Shown here: piece by piece, positions 9,618-17,929 of the stretch | How the letters are laid out: each line of letters opens with the position of its first letter | Numbering within the stretch: the stretch's first letter is position 1 | Origin: Vibrio echinoideorum | Lineage (GTDB): Bacteria > Pseudomonadota > Gammaproteobacteria > Enterobacterales > Vibrionaceae | DNA length: 64,000 bases | Direction: 5' to 3' | NCBI RefSeq assembly: GCF_024347455.1 | Contig: NZ_AP025483.1 | Location: 3,286,001-3,350,000, forward strand | The notes under the pieces: model-generated | Seen by the model: the letters and a program-made list of their open reading frames with translations, nothing else | The model's database searches: none | Told to the model about the DNA's origin: nothing | Position numbers and translations under genes: made by a program

Positions 9618-9955
9618 ATGCATACAATCGTTGAATTACCCGAATACAAGAAACGAGTTGAAAAGCTCCTTTTTGAGGAAGAGAACAAGCAAATCATTAA
9701 TTATCTAGCAGAGCACCCGAAAGCCGGTGTGTTAATGCAAGGGACAGGTGGAATTCGTAAGCTCAGGTGGGCAAAAGAGGGCAGTGGTAAAGTGGTGGTG
9801 TAAGAGTTATCTATTACTACCATAGTGAAGAAATACCATTGTTTATGCTTTCTCTCTTTGGCAAAAACGAGAAAGCTAACTTATCTAAAGCTGAATGTAA
9901 TGTTCTTAATAAACTAACCAAAATACTTGCAGACAGTTACGGGAGGCAATCATGA
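9618..9955 (+). pseudogene. HigB2-like toxin inactivated by a one-base frameshift
   Basis: From the ATG at 9618 (MHTIVELPEYKKRVEKLLFE) the frame reads through MQGTGGIRKLRWAKEGSGK and then stops at 9801-9803. In another frame the sequence continues perfectly as GVRVIYYYHSEEIPLFMLSL to the TGA at 9953-9955. Comparison with the related AKxxxGKRGG-type sequence of this family suggests loss of one base after AAA (AAACGTGGT to AAAGTGGT). The end overlaps the antitoxin start at 9952, as in intact pairs. A sequencing error is the alternative. Confidence 0.8.
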
Positions 9956-10236
9956 CTAATGCATTTGAAAGTATCCAGCAAGGTCTAATGGAAGCCATTG
10001 AATTCGCAGATGGCGAAAACAAAGAGGCTACAGTTCACAAGTTTGACTCTGTTGACGTTAAAGCGGTGCGTAATAATGTAGCAATGACTCAGACTGAGTT
10101 TGCATCTACATTTGGTATCAGTCTAGGTACATTACGTCACTGGGAGCGTGGAGATAGAACACCAAGAGGTCCTGCTTTAGTGTTACTGAATGTACTTGCG
10201 AAAGATCCCCAAGCAGTAATCAGAGCTCTTGCTTGA
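9952..10236 (+). CDS. HigA2/NadS-type HTH antitoxin
   Basis: Intact 94-residue antitoxin and probable autorepressor. The C-terminal helix-turn-helix is clear (MTQTEFASTFGISLGTLRHW, about residues 45-64), followed by ERGDRTPRGPALVLLNVLAK, typical of this family. GGGAGG precedes the ATG, which overlaps the last codon of the frameshifted toxin. It seems kept although its toxin is broken. Confidence 0.85.
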   Translation: MTNAFESIQQGLMEAIEFADGENKEATVHKFDSVDVKAVRNNVAMTQTEFASTFGISLGTLRHWERGDRTPRGPALVLLNVLAKDPQAVIRALA

Positions 10237-10485
10237 ACTACTACACCTCTAAAGGAGTGTTAATTCCTATCGCTCTACCATTAGAATAGAATCGGCTTAC
10301 ATTATCTCTTATAGGCGTTTAACGTGTTGGTCGTCCCTACCACCAAAAGATTTATGCTGGTGACCTTAATCCCTCAAGTGGAAGCGGGTACACCTAAAAT
10401 GCAATGAGATTAAATGCAATGCAATGTGATATCACGCCTAAAACACACCTAACAGCTTGACGCCCCCCCTGTTCATTGACTAACT

Positions 10486-10822
10486 TTATAAAAACAGCCG
10501 TACACGGTTGTCTTTAAACTCAATATTGTCATGTTCTGGCACTAAGCGAGATAAGTATTGCGGTCTCGCTTCAACCTCGCCATTAAGGTACTGCCTTATA
10601 AATAACGGGAAATGGCCGTCCCCTTTACACTCAACTGCACCATGATCGCACCTCTTTGTGCGTCATGCAGTGTCACTCGCGAGACCTTCATACTCTCGCT
10701 CACTAACTGGCGACACCGCTTGTATTGCTGTGTTGCAGTGCTGCTGATTGTTACTCAGCGCTGAGATGGGATTGCCCATCAAGGACCTGATAACCTCACG
10801 CGCAGACTTGATCATGCTCCAT
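10486..10822 (-). pseudogene. Decayed protein-coding remnant, family unknown
   Basis: On the minus strand two frames join into a protein-like sequence: YKRCRQLVSESMKVSRVTLH, DAQRGAIMVQLSVKG, then, after a shift in a GGGG run, DGHFPLFIRQYLNGEVEARP, QYLSRLVPEHDNIEFKDNRV and RLFL, ending at the TAA at 10488-10486. The upstream part is less clear. I do not recognise the family. It lies upstream of and opposite to the recombinase gene. The remainder of the gap 10237-10927 shows only simple AATGCAATG repetition near 10395-10425. Confidence 0.45.
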
Positions 10823-10927
10823 CCTGATCACACTTAACTCTCTATTTTCTCACTGAAACATACGACATTCGGATAATCGGATTGCGTACGTTCGGCTTAC
10901 TTTTATCATGCCTAAAGGATTTTACTT

Positions 10928-12559
10928 ATGGGTAGACAATCAAATGAAAAAAAACGCAACCGAGCCAACAATGCCGGCGGCGTTCCCGTCGATGCGTATA
11001 ACGTCGCCCTTGCCATCGCCAATGTGTTGCATGAACTCAGACCCAAGACGTCGGGCGTGCTGACTGAACCCACTACGCCCCTCAACCTTTATCACATTTA
11101 CTTCCTGTATTTATGGATCGCAGGCCATCTGTCTGGCATCGAAAGAGAACAGGATATTCCCGATCTGGTGTTGGTCTCAGGGCGAGTCGATTGTGCGCTT
11201 CATCACCTTCGCCGAGTGCGTGAAGGTGGCGTTTCATGGGTCGAATATGCCATACCTTGCGCCCTGGCAAAGGAAACCGTGTATTTATGGCAACCCATGC
11301 CAGAAGCGCTCAATGCCGTCTTTAGCTATTGGCTCACTCATCATGACACGGAGCTTCGCCTCACTAAAATGCAAAAGAAACAGCTCTTTTGGCGATTAAA
11401 AAAGAGAAAGCTACGCACGCCGGAGGCGCTGAGAAGCCAACTTGTGCTGCGAAAAGACCTCTTGTATTCCTACATCGAGCGAATGGCACATTGCGATCCT
11501 TATCTCTCACTTCCAGCTCAAAAACTCATCACAGCCAAGAAAGTCCACCATCACAGTGCACTGAGTTACCAAATGCTGAACTGCGATCAAATTCGCTATG
11601 AGATTTTTTGTGCGCACAACCGCTATTTGCAGAGACTCATTCCCCAAATAAACCAGCGTCATATTAAACCCTTTTGTGATGTCAGGCTTCCCACCACTGG
11701 CGCACTTATTCCCGTCTTTACAACACTTAACGAGCGTCCCCCTTACCTGAAAAAAGCAGGCGCGATCGTGGCGTTCACTCTCGAACTGACCGAGGGCGCT
11801 CGAACCTATATTCCAATACCGCCCATTTCCATTGGCTCTACGCGCGCGATACCGATTCCCAAGCTGAGCCTCTTCTTTGGTCACCTTCGCCAACAACTGG
11901 CAACGGCACCAGAGAAAAACGCCTCCCAAGACGCGCTTCGTGAGTATTACAACGCGCGCACCTACGAGCTGGCGTTGTTATTTGTCCTTCTTACCGGCGC
12001 TCGTCCTACTCACCACATCTCGATAGAGCGGGAAGCCTGCTTTGATTTACAACGCGCCCTTATCAAAGACAAGGGACGCTACCGCCTTATCGATATTCCG
12101 AACTACTTACGACAAGCGATTGAGTCTTACCTTAAACTTCAAGCGCACGTGCTCCAAACGTTAGCGCCCAATGACGCCTCTGCCATGACGACCCTGTGGT
12201 ACTTGATTGATGAGAACAACGCCGCCGTTCCCCTCACCGCAAAAACCTTGAGGTTGTTTATGCATGCACAGTGGCAGCATTGCTTTCAACAAAGGCTGGG
12301 GGCCCCCGAAGAAAAAGTCGTCCCTTACCAGCTTCGTCACAGCTTTGCCCAACACGCCTTGATGGCCACTCACCCACGCTTAACCACCCAACAAATTGAT
12401 GTACTGATGGGCCACAGCGAACTGGGTGAACACCTTGGCAGCGCTTATGCTTTTCAAGCTTGCAACCAAACATTGATTGCGCATTTGAACCACTGGCCAT
12501 CGCGGCTGCAGCTCTCTGCCATTACGCCCTGCCCTTCAAAAAAGGACCGTGCCTTATGA
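10928..12559 (+). CDS. Large tyrosine recombinase I of an integrative element
   Basis: A 543-residue DNA strand-exchange protein, much larger than phage integrases (about 350-400). The C-terminal catalytic domain is recognisable: Arg359 in LLTGARP, then PYQLRHSFAQH (Tyr467 in the usual His place, Arg470, His471), LMGHSELGEHL (His496) and the nucleophile Tyr507 in GSAYAFQ. The N-terminal about 330 residues match nothing I know. AAGGA precedes the ATG. The TGA overlaps the next gene's ATG (ATGA), so these genes form an operon. The base composition looks richer in G+C than the surroundings, suggesting transfer. Confidence 0.85.
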   Translation: MGRQSNEKKRNRANNAGGVPVDAYNVALAIANVLHELRPKTSGVLTEPTTPLNLYHIYFLYLWIAGHLSGIEREQDIPDLVLVSGRVDCALHHLRRVREGGVSWVEYAIPCALAKETVYLWQPMPEALNAVFSYWLTHHDTELRLTKMQKKQLFWRLKKRKLRTPEALRSQLVLRKDLLYSYIERMAHCDPYLSLPAQKLITAKKVHHHSALSYQMLNCDQIRYEIFCAHNRYLQRLIPQINQRHIKPFCDVRLPTTGALIPVFTTLNERPPYLKKAGAIVAFTLELTEGARTYIPIPPISIGSTRAIPIPKLSLFFGHLRQQLATAPEKNASQDALREYYNARTYELALLFVLLTGARPTHHISIEREACFDLQRALIKDKGRYRLIDIPNYLRQAIESYLKLQAHVLQTLAPNDASAMTTLWYLIDENNAAVPLTAKTLRLFMHAQWQHCFQQRLGAPEEKVVPYQLRHSFAQHALMATHPRLTTQQIDVLMGHSELGEHLGSAYAFQACNQTLIAHLNHWPSRLQLSAITPCPSKKDRAL

Positions 12560-15126
12560 ACCGTCAAAGCCACACCGCAAAACACATCCATCACTTCTAT
12601 CAACAGCAGTCGATAGCGTGCACTGAAGTTGACACCTTCGAGGCCTTCTTAACGCTGCTTTCCCAAGAGAGGGGCCAAGAAAGTGAGCATGAACGCCAAT
12701 TGACCGAGTCACAAATGGCCTCGATAAACCGAGCCATTTCAGGTATCCCAACAGGCCGGCAAAGAGCCTTAAAACGGGCGCGTGATGAGACGCTTTACTA
12801 CCTAAACCAGGTGTGTGGCTGGGTCTTACCACCGGTAAAGGTGCAACAATTTAACGATCATGAACACTTGTGGTTGGTCTCGCTGTATCAACAAAGTGCA
12901 AGGGCTCATGCTATCTCTATGCACTACCAACAAGAGAGCCAGCACCGTATCAAGCAAAGAGGAGCCCCAAACTTGGCATGGACCGTGTTGACCTTGATGA
13001 GAGAAGTGGCGCCTCTGCCGCTCAACGCTTGGTGTGAAAGACTCAATGATCCCACCCCGCTGGAGCGCATTGGCGATCAACTCACCCTAACCATCACGCA
13101 CCCTGTTAACCTGTCGTATTTTGATGATACCGAACCCGTCAGTTTTACGCGCTACGCCGTATCACCGCTTGCTGCCCGCGCCTTCTATGACTGGCAGTGC
13201 CGACAAGAGCCGGGCAACCCAAGAGTGACACTTAACCGATTGCTCAACTCACTCGATGATTTTTATCCCTCTGCGCAGCGCAAAGCGCTTACCCCTCATC
13301 AATGGCAACAATCTGTCCAAACCTTATGGCTCCATCGCTTCGCCATCCCCCCTGAAATATTAAAAGATTTCTCTGAGCCCATGCGCCATGTAAGTGCGTT
13401 ACCACAAGAGGCGGCCTCATCGCGCGTAGCCACAGCGCAAGATATTTATCAGCCGCCACCGTTTGCGAAGATACCCTCCCGAGCCCCAAACCAAGAGACT
13501 CCGTTTCATCGCTGGCCTCACGCCATGCTCATCAAGTCGCTCAATACGCCCCACCAAGCCGCGCCCACTCAACCCGAGTGGCAAGCAGACAACCTGTTGC
13601 CCCGCTTATTGTTTGATTATGTGCAAGAACTGAAGCAATTTGGCGGTGTGAAAAAAAACACCCTCAGCCCCGCCACCTTGCTGCGCTACACCAGTTTTAA
13701 AAATGAACTGTCGACGACCCCACTCCCTCTCTCGATCGCCAATGACAGAGAAGCCCTGCAACAATGGGCCAAAGATCGATACCGCCTCATCCAAGACGAG
13801 ACAATGGAAAAATGGACTCTGTATCAATTCTTCCGTTTTCTTACTCAGCAATCCATCACTGAGCACTTAGATCTCTCGACCTTCATCAAACCGACCCAAA
13901 GCCTAAAAATTGATGCCCTTTCTCTTAGCGCTGAAGAGGTGCACCACCTGGTCACTCAGTTATTAACGCACAGCCTGTCCCCGATGCAGGCGTTGTTTGC
14001 GAGTGTCAGCGCGTTATTGAGTTATTACGGCGCCCTTCGACGCGGGGAACTCTTACGCCTGCGCCTTCAAGATATTCGATGCACCCACGAAAAAGGTCAG
14101 TTATTTGCGATCTACATTACCAATACAGAGGAAGGCAAAACAAAAAGCGGAGACACGCGCACGGTTCAGGTTGTGATGCCCGAAATCGGCGCCAAATTAA
14201 TACGGTTATTACTGGCGTTCAAAGCCAACCGCCCTCCTAGCGAGCCATTCATTGGCTTTGAAGACGAGTCCATCCATTTACGAGCGCGCCACTACCTTTT
14301 GCCTATCACGAAAGTGCTCAAACAATTACACGGTAAAAAAGCGCGCTTTCATCACCTTCGTCACAGCGGCGCCAAGCTGCTCTATCAACAAGCACTTTGC
14401 CTTGCTAACGGTGCGGCGCCAAAGGCTTGGCATAAAACGCATCAACCCGTCACCGCGTCTCTCTTCTCAACATCCGTTGTTGAGCAGCGATTTCAATACT
14501 GGTTGCAAGGGCGTTCATTTTCAGAGTTAAACAATATGCTGCTGTTTGATGAAATCGGTCGAATGCTGGGCCATCAACACTATGCGACAACTCGACTGCA
14601 TTACCTGCATGGTATGGAATGGGTCGCGCCTGCCTTTCTCCCTCAACAGCGAGAATACACACATGCCGAGCTGAGATACCTCTGGGGAATGAAGCCAGGT
14701 TCCAATGATATCACTCGTCTTCTGATGAGGCTCAGCCCTCAATACGCCGAGCTTTCATCCTCTGAAAAGCAGCGCCACCTGCCGAGCTTTACTCATGCAC
14801 AGCTGACGGAGGCTCTGAGCCAACGTTTGGGCAGCAAGCGCAAACCAAATGGTGATAAAGAACAGCTTCAAGAGGCGGAGTCAAACGACAACGAGTGGAT
14901 TGGACTTTGGACAAAAGGCGTCTCAAGTGGAACCCAAACCCGCCCTTATCGTTTTCAGTGGGAAACTCGAGAGCAAATCAAACGCTTAAAAGAAACGCCT
15001 TTGGCTTTTTCCATGGTGAGTGACGCATGGCGCGCCTTTGGGCAATACCAAGGCATTGAATGGAATAAAGCCGCTACGTCCCCTTGGCGAGCTACACCTC
15101 GAAAAGAAACCGCCGCAAAGCAATGA
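12556..15126 (+). CDS. Very large tyrosine recombinase II (856 residues)
   Basis: Second strand-exchange protein of the block. The catalytic domain is at about residues 450-690: Arg495 in GALRRGEL, Lys528/530 in EEGKTKSGD, FHHLRHSGA (His599, Arg602, His603), MLGHQHYATTR (His673) and nucleophile Tyr683 in LHYLHG. The domain has an insertion of about 60 residues between the HxxR and GH motifs, and an about 170-residue C-terminal extension. The N-terminal 440 residues are of unknown fold. I chose the ATG at 12556, which overlaps the previous stop (ATGA). The complete catalytic set suggests activity. Confidence 0.85.
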   Translation: MNRQSHTAKHIHHFYQQQSIACTEVDTFEAFLTLLSQERGQESEHERQLTESQMASINRAISGIPTGRQRALKRARDETLYYLNQVCGWVLPPVKVQQFNDHEHLWLVSLYQQSARAHAISMHYQQESQHRIKQRGAPNLAWTVLTLMREVAPLPLNAWCERLNDPTPLERIGDQLTLTITHPVNLSYFDDTEPVSFTRYAVSPLAARAFYDWQCRQEPGNPRVTLNRLLNSLDDFYPSAQRKALTPHQWQQSVQTLWLHRFAIPPEILKDFSEPMRHVSALPQEAASSRVATAQDIYQPPPFAKIPSRAPNQETPFHRWPHAMLIKSLNTPHQAAPTQPEWQADNLLPRLLFDYVQELKQFGGVKKNTLSPATLLRYTSFKNELSTTPLPLSIANDREALQQWAKDRYRLIQDETMEKWTLYQFFRFLTQQSITEHLDLSTFIKPTQSLKIDALSLSAEEVHHLVTQLLTHSLSPMQALFASVSALLSYYGALRRGELLRLRLQDIRCTHEKGQLFAIYITNTEEGKTKSGDTRTVQVVMPEIGAKLIRLLLAFKANRPPSEPFIGFEDESIHLRARHYLLPITKVLKQLHGKKARFHHLRHSGAKLLYQQALCLANGAAPKAWHKTHQPVTASLFSTSVVEQRFQYWLQGRSFSELNNMLLFDEIGRMLGHQHYATTRLHYLHGMEWVAPAFLPQQREYTHAELRYLWGMKPGSNDITRLLMRLSPQYAELSSSEKQRHLPSFTHAQLTEALSQRLGSKRKPNGDKEQLQEAESNDNEWIGLWTKGVSSGTQTRPYRFQWETREQIKRLKETPLAFSMVSDAWRAFGQYQGIEWNKAATSPWRATPRKETAAKQ

Positions 15127-15133
15127 CGAGGGA

Positions 15134-15469
15134 ATGATCAATGGCAAGCAATTGTATTTTCTTAGCCCATGCAACCAAAAGGTGGAAAAAGCGCTCCACA
15201 CCCTCAAGCAATCACCGCTCAAATACCATTGTCATATCACGCTGCATCAAAACCGAAAACGTCTCGACAGTAAAAAATGGGACTTTATACAGGCGGCTTT
15301 ACTCACAGCAAAAGACACCGCGAATAAAATCATCATCCCCACCGGTCGCACTCAACTCAAGATAGCGTTGGAGTTAGAGGTCACCGATCCACTTCTTCTT
15401 GAGCAATTTCAAACCTGGTGGAACACCATGATACTTAACGCCTCACAGCCAAAAGGACACACATTATGA
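15134..15469 (+). CDS. Small unknown protein in the recombinase operon
   Basis: 111 residues from the ATG at 15134 (GAGGGA directly before it), ending in TGA that overlaps the ATG of the next gene. It begins MINGKQLYFLSPCNQKVEKA and has no membrane segment. No family recognised. Its position between a recombinase and the clamp-like gene, with coupled translation, suggests an accessory recombination or DNA-processing factor; this is inference. A frame at 15141-15365 in another register was rejected because it lacks the coupling. Confidence 0.65.
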   Translation: MINGKQLYFLSPCNQKVEKALHTLKQSPLKYHCHITLHQNRKRLDSKKWDFIQAALLTAKDTANKIIIPTGRTQLKIALELEVTDPLLLEQFQTWWNTMILNASQPKGHTL

Positions 15470-16695
15470 ACACATTGAACTTTCAACCAGAAGTACACGC
15501 ACGCATTACCGAGCTGGTTAGCGGCATCAAAAAAGGCAGCGAGCATCCCTTTGTCACCTTCATTGTCACTGATAAATCGCTTCACCTCATTGGCGGCGCG
15601 ACGGAGAAGCTCATCATGACCACGTTGGACAGAGCGTCGGATTGCACATTGGACAACGCCGCTTTCTCGTTTAGCGCCACCGCTTTTGCCAACCTATGGC
15701 TGTGCCAAACCAATCATATCGACCAAAAAGAAACGATTTCATTGCAGCTCCGTCATGACAACCAACAAGACGGCGTCGTGCTGGAAGGGCGAACCGAACT
15801 GAACTCCTTTCGCTACGCCCTCGCGCAGCCCGCTTGTGAACATCATCTGGCCTTCTTTGATAGCGTCATGACGCACCCCAAGCAAATTATTGAGACCAAG
15901 CAAGCGCTGGCGATATGTCAACTGGCCAATACCTGCACCCCTTTCTCAGTGTTTGAGGTCAACAAAGACAGCAACCGCGTTCAAATAGAGCGAGACAACG
16001 ACATCATTCCTTTCGCGCTTCCTAAGGGTATGAACATCGACATCGATATGGCCCTGACTCCAGAGGCCAAGCACTCACTGGAATCGATCGCGCAAACAAC
16101 ACAAAGCGAGACCTTGTCTGTCTATATCGATGATGAGCAAGCGATGTTTAGCGATGGAGAGCAGGTGTATTGCCACTCCCTGGCGCCCTTGCGCGCCTAC
16201 CGAGAAAGACAGCAGCAACACTTTGAGTTAGAAGCCAAAGTGGTGATTGATGTTCATGAATTTAAAGCCGAAAGGGACAATTTTCAAAAAATCGAAGAGA
16301 TTAAAAAAACCAACCAAGCCTTACTTTACCTCACCCCTGAGAGTATGTATTTCGCGAGCTTAGCACCCAAAGTTGGCGCCTTAATGGCACTCACGACCAA
16401 GAGTATCATTACTTCACAAGAGCAACTGTATAGCGTCAACCTCAACGCCTTATCAAATGTACGTATCAAAGACATCACATCGGCTGATCAAGTCAAGATG
16501 ACGGTGCTGCGCAGCGCGCAAGGTGAACTCAAATTGGGGTTTCACAATGACGAAGATGGGAAGCACCCTTATTACAGTGTGCCTTTGGAGCGTGCTTTGC
16601 CACTCTTGCCTGAGCTAAAACGGATCATCGATATCTCACAGCTCTCAAGTGATAAGCCTGAACAAAACGATCTGTTTGGATTTGATGACGTGTAA
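15466..16695 (+). CDS. Divergent sliding-clamp (DnaN)-like protein
   Basis: 409 residues. Three successive about 125-residue segments follow the pattern of the DNA polymerase III beta clamp: segment 1 has FIVTDKSLHLIGGATEK and VVLEGRTELNSFRYAL; segment 2 has LSVYIDDEQAMFSDGEQVYC and LRAYRER, resembling clamp domain 2 (RVQIG...HVGDFIFTS...DYRR); segment 3 ends with YYSVPLE where clamps end YVVMPMRL. The tail adds EQNDLFGFDDV, in which QNDLF (400-404) matches the clamp-binding pentapeptide consensus. Assignment is by my own comparison only. It is the last gene of the four-gene block. Confidence 0.55.
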   Translation: MNTLNFQPEVHARITELVSGIKKGSEHPFVTFIVTDKSLHLIGGATEKLIMTTLDRASDCTLDNAAFSFSATAFANLWLCQTNHIDQKETISLQLRHDNQQDGVVLEGRTELNSFRYALAQPACEHHLAFFDSVMTHPKQIIETKQALAICQLANTCTPFSVFEVNKDSNRVQIERDNDIIPFALPKGMNIDIDMALTPEAKHSLESIAQTTQSETLSVYIDDEQAMFSDGEQVYCHSLAPLRAYRERQQQHFELEAKVVIDVHEFKAERDNFQKIEEIKKTNQALLYLTPESMYFASLAPKVGALMALTTKSIITSQEQLYSVNLNALSNVRIKDITSADQVKMTVLRSAQGELKLGFHNDEDGKHPYYSVPLERALPLLPELKRIIDISQLSSDKPEQNDLFGFDDV

Positions 16696-16763
16696 TGCCA
16701 TTAATGAGAGTCAGTAAGTGCTCAGACGTCGCGTAGGGAAGGCTTGATAACAAGACCGATGCC

Positions 16764-16784
16764 GATAAGTAGTGATTCTACAAT
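16764..16784. repeat. Short dispersed repeat, second copy
   Basis: ATAAGTAGTGATTCTACAAT matches 708-727 with one difference, and both are preceded by GCTTGA-AACAAGAC-GAT. It lies upstream of higB2 and just after the clamp-like gene, possibly near the right edge of that block. Confidence 0.45.
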
Positions 16785-16846
16785 CAACATGTCTAAGATC
16801 AGATCCATTGCCTTAAAAGTCACAACTACGTTAATCACGTATAGCT

Positions 16847-16875
16847 TCGCCATCTGTACGTTACTTGCGTATACT
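16847..16875 (+). promoter_or_regulatory. Probable higBA2 promoter
   Basis: TCGCCA (16847-16852), 17 bases, then TATACT (16870-16875), six bases before the higB2 ATG. The transcript would start at or very near the ATG. The -35 is weak (four of six). Confidence 0.45.
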
Positions 16876-16881
16876 TTGCGA

Positions 16882-17208
16882 ATGAAAAGTATATTTGTCG
16901 AATCAACCATATTTGAAAAGTATCGTAATGAATATCTAAGTGATGATGAGTTTAGGCTTTTTCAAGCTGAGTTAATGTCTAATCCAAAACAGGGGGACGT
17001 GATTCAGGGTACAGGTGGTTTGCGAAAGATTCGAGTTGCAAGTAAGGGCAAGCGTGGCGGGTCTCGTATTATCTATTACTTCCTCGATGAAAAGCGTCGG
17101 TTCTACTTACTGACAATTTATGGCAAGAATGAAATGTCCGATTTAACCGCAGACCAAAAGAAACAACTAAAGGCTTTTATGGAGGCGTGGCGTAATGAGC
17201 AATCGTGA
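16882..17208 (+). CDS. higB2: HigB2-type toxin
   Basis: mRNA-cleaving toxin of 108 residues. The start at 16882 gives MKSIFVESTIFEKYRNEYLS, matching what I recall of V. cholerae HigB2 nearly residue for residue. VIQGTGGLRKIRVASKGKRG is the conserved core, and SRIIYYFLDEKRRFYLLTIY the C-terminal part of the fold. A longer upstream frame exists but lies over the promoter. It overlaps higA2 by 14 bases. This copy is intact, in contrast to the related broken toxin at 9618. Confidence 0.95.
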   Translation: MKSIFVESTIFEKYRNEYLSDDEFRLFQAELMSNPKQGDVIQGTGGLRKIRVASKGKRGGSRIIYYFLDEKRRFYLLTIYGKNEMSDLTADQKKQLKAFMEAWRNEQS

Positions 17209-17509
17209 TCTATTTACAGAGTTAAGTTCAGCTCTTATTGAGGCTCAAGAGTATTCCAAGGGCAAACTAACTCTTAAAACTCATCATGTTAAAGATATCC
17301 GCGAACTAGATATTTCACCTGATGAAATCGTGAGTATTCGTGAACAGTTTAATATGTCGCGTGGTGTGTTTGCGCGTTTGCTGCATACATCATCTCGTAC
17401 ACTAGAAAACTGGGAACAAGGGCGTAGCGCACCAAATGGACAAGCGGTAACTCTTCTAAAATTGGTTCAGCGTCATCCGGAAACTCTGTCTCACATCACT
17501 GAGCTCTAA
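17195..17509 (+). CDS. higA2: HigA2-type antitoxin
   Basis: 104-residue partner of HigB2. The N-terminal part is a toxin-neutralising, probably flexible segment (MSNRDLFTELSSALIEA...). The C-terminal part is an XRE helix-turn-helix (REQFNMSRGVFARLLHTSSR) that binds the operator. It begins inside the toxin gene (GAGG upstream). Complete module. Confidence 0.94.
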   Translation: MSNRDLFTELSSALIEAQEYSKGKLTLKTHHVKDIRELDISPDEIVSIREQFNMSRGVFARLLHTSSRTLENWEQGRSAPNGQAVTLLKLVQRHPETLSHITEL

Positions 17510-17559
17510 GCGCTTAAGAATTTAAAATACTTTTTGTGACTGCTCACCGCCTATCGGGC

Positions 17560-17800
17560 GATGCTTCTTTCGTTAGCCATTGCTCGATAGTATCGAGACT
17601 TACGCAGCTTCACTAAGTGCTTACCTTTTTCTTTGCAGCTTGTACTCCAATTTAACGACAAAGCTATGCCACGAGGCATCCGCTATGTGTTTCGCCAGTT
17701 TGCGGTTTTTCATCATATTGGATTTCAACGTCTCAACAATCACAGCGTGGTTTTTGTCAACGAAAGTTAGACTCACGGTCAAGCCAGCAAGGCTGCTTTC
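17560..17800 (-). pseudogene. Remnant of a TnpB (IS200/IS605 OrfB) gene
   Basis: The minus-strand frame 17776-17621 encodes VSLTFVDKNHAVIVETLKSN, MMKNRKLAKHIADASWHSF and VVKLEYKLQRK, which corresponds to the internal TnpB segment (…ENL.V..M.KNRKLAK.I.DASW..F...LEYK). A shift then leads into GKHLVKL, also family-like. The catalytic C-terminal zinc-finger region and the N-terminus are absent. It explains most of the gap 17510-17929. Confidence 0.7.
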
Positions 17801-17929
17801 TTGATTGCGCAGTCTTGTGAGACAGTTGTGCCACTTCGCCTCTTCATGAGTATCTATTTACTCACAATTTGAAAAAAACAGCATTATTGCGTATTATTTT
17901 ACACATAAAATACAAGTGAGGTGCAGCCA

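Noticed and set aside
12310-12350. Loss of the catalytic His in recombinase I (PYQLRH)
   Set aside because: Tyr in the first position of HxxR is seen in many phage-type integrases, including the one at 20186 here (AYETRH), so it does not indicate inactivity.
15141-15365. Alternative 74-residue frame
   Set aside because: It lacks coupling to the following gene, whereas the frame at 15134 ends with an ATGA overlap.
16744-16881. Long N-terminal extension of HigB2
   Set aside because: The region holds the promoter, and the start at 16882 matches the known family N-terminus.
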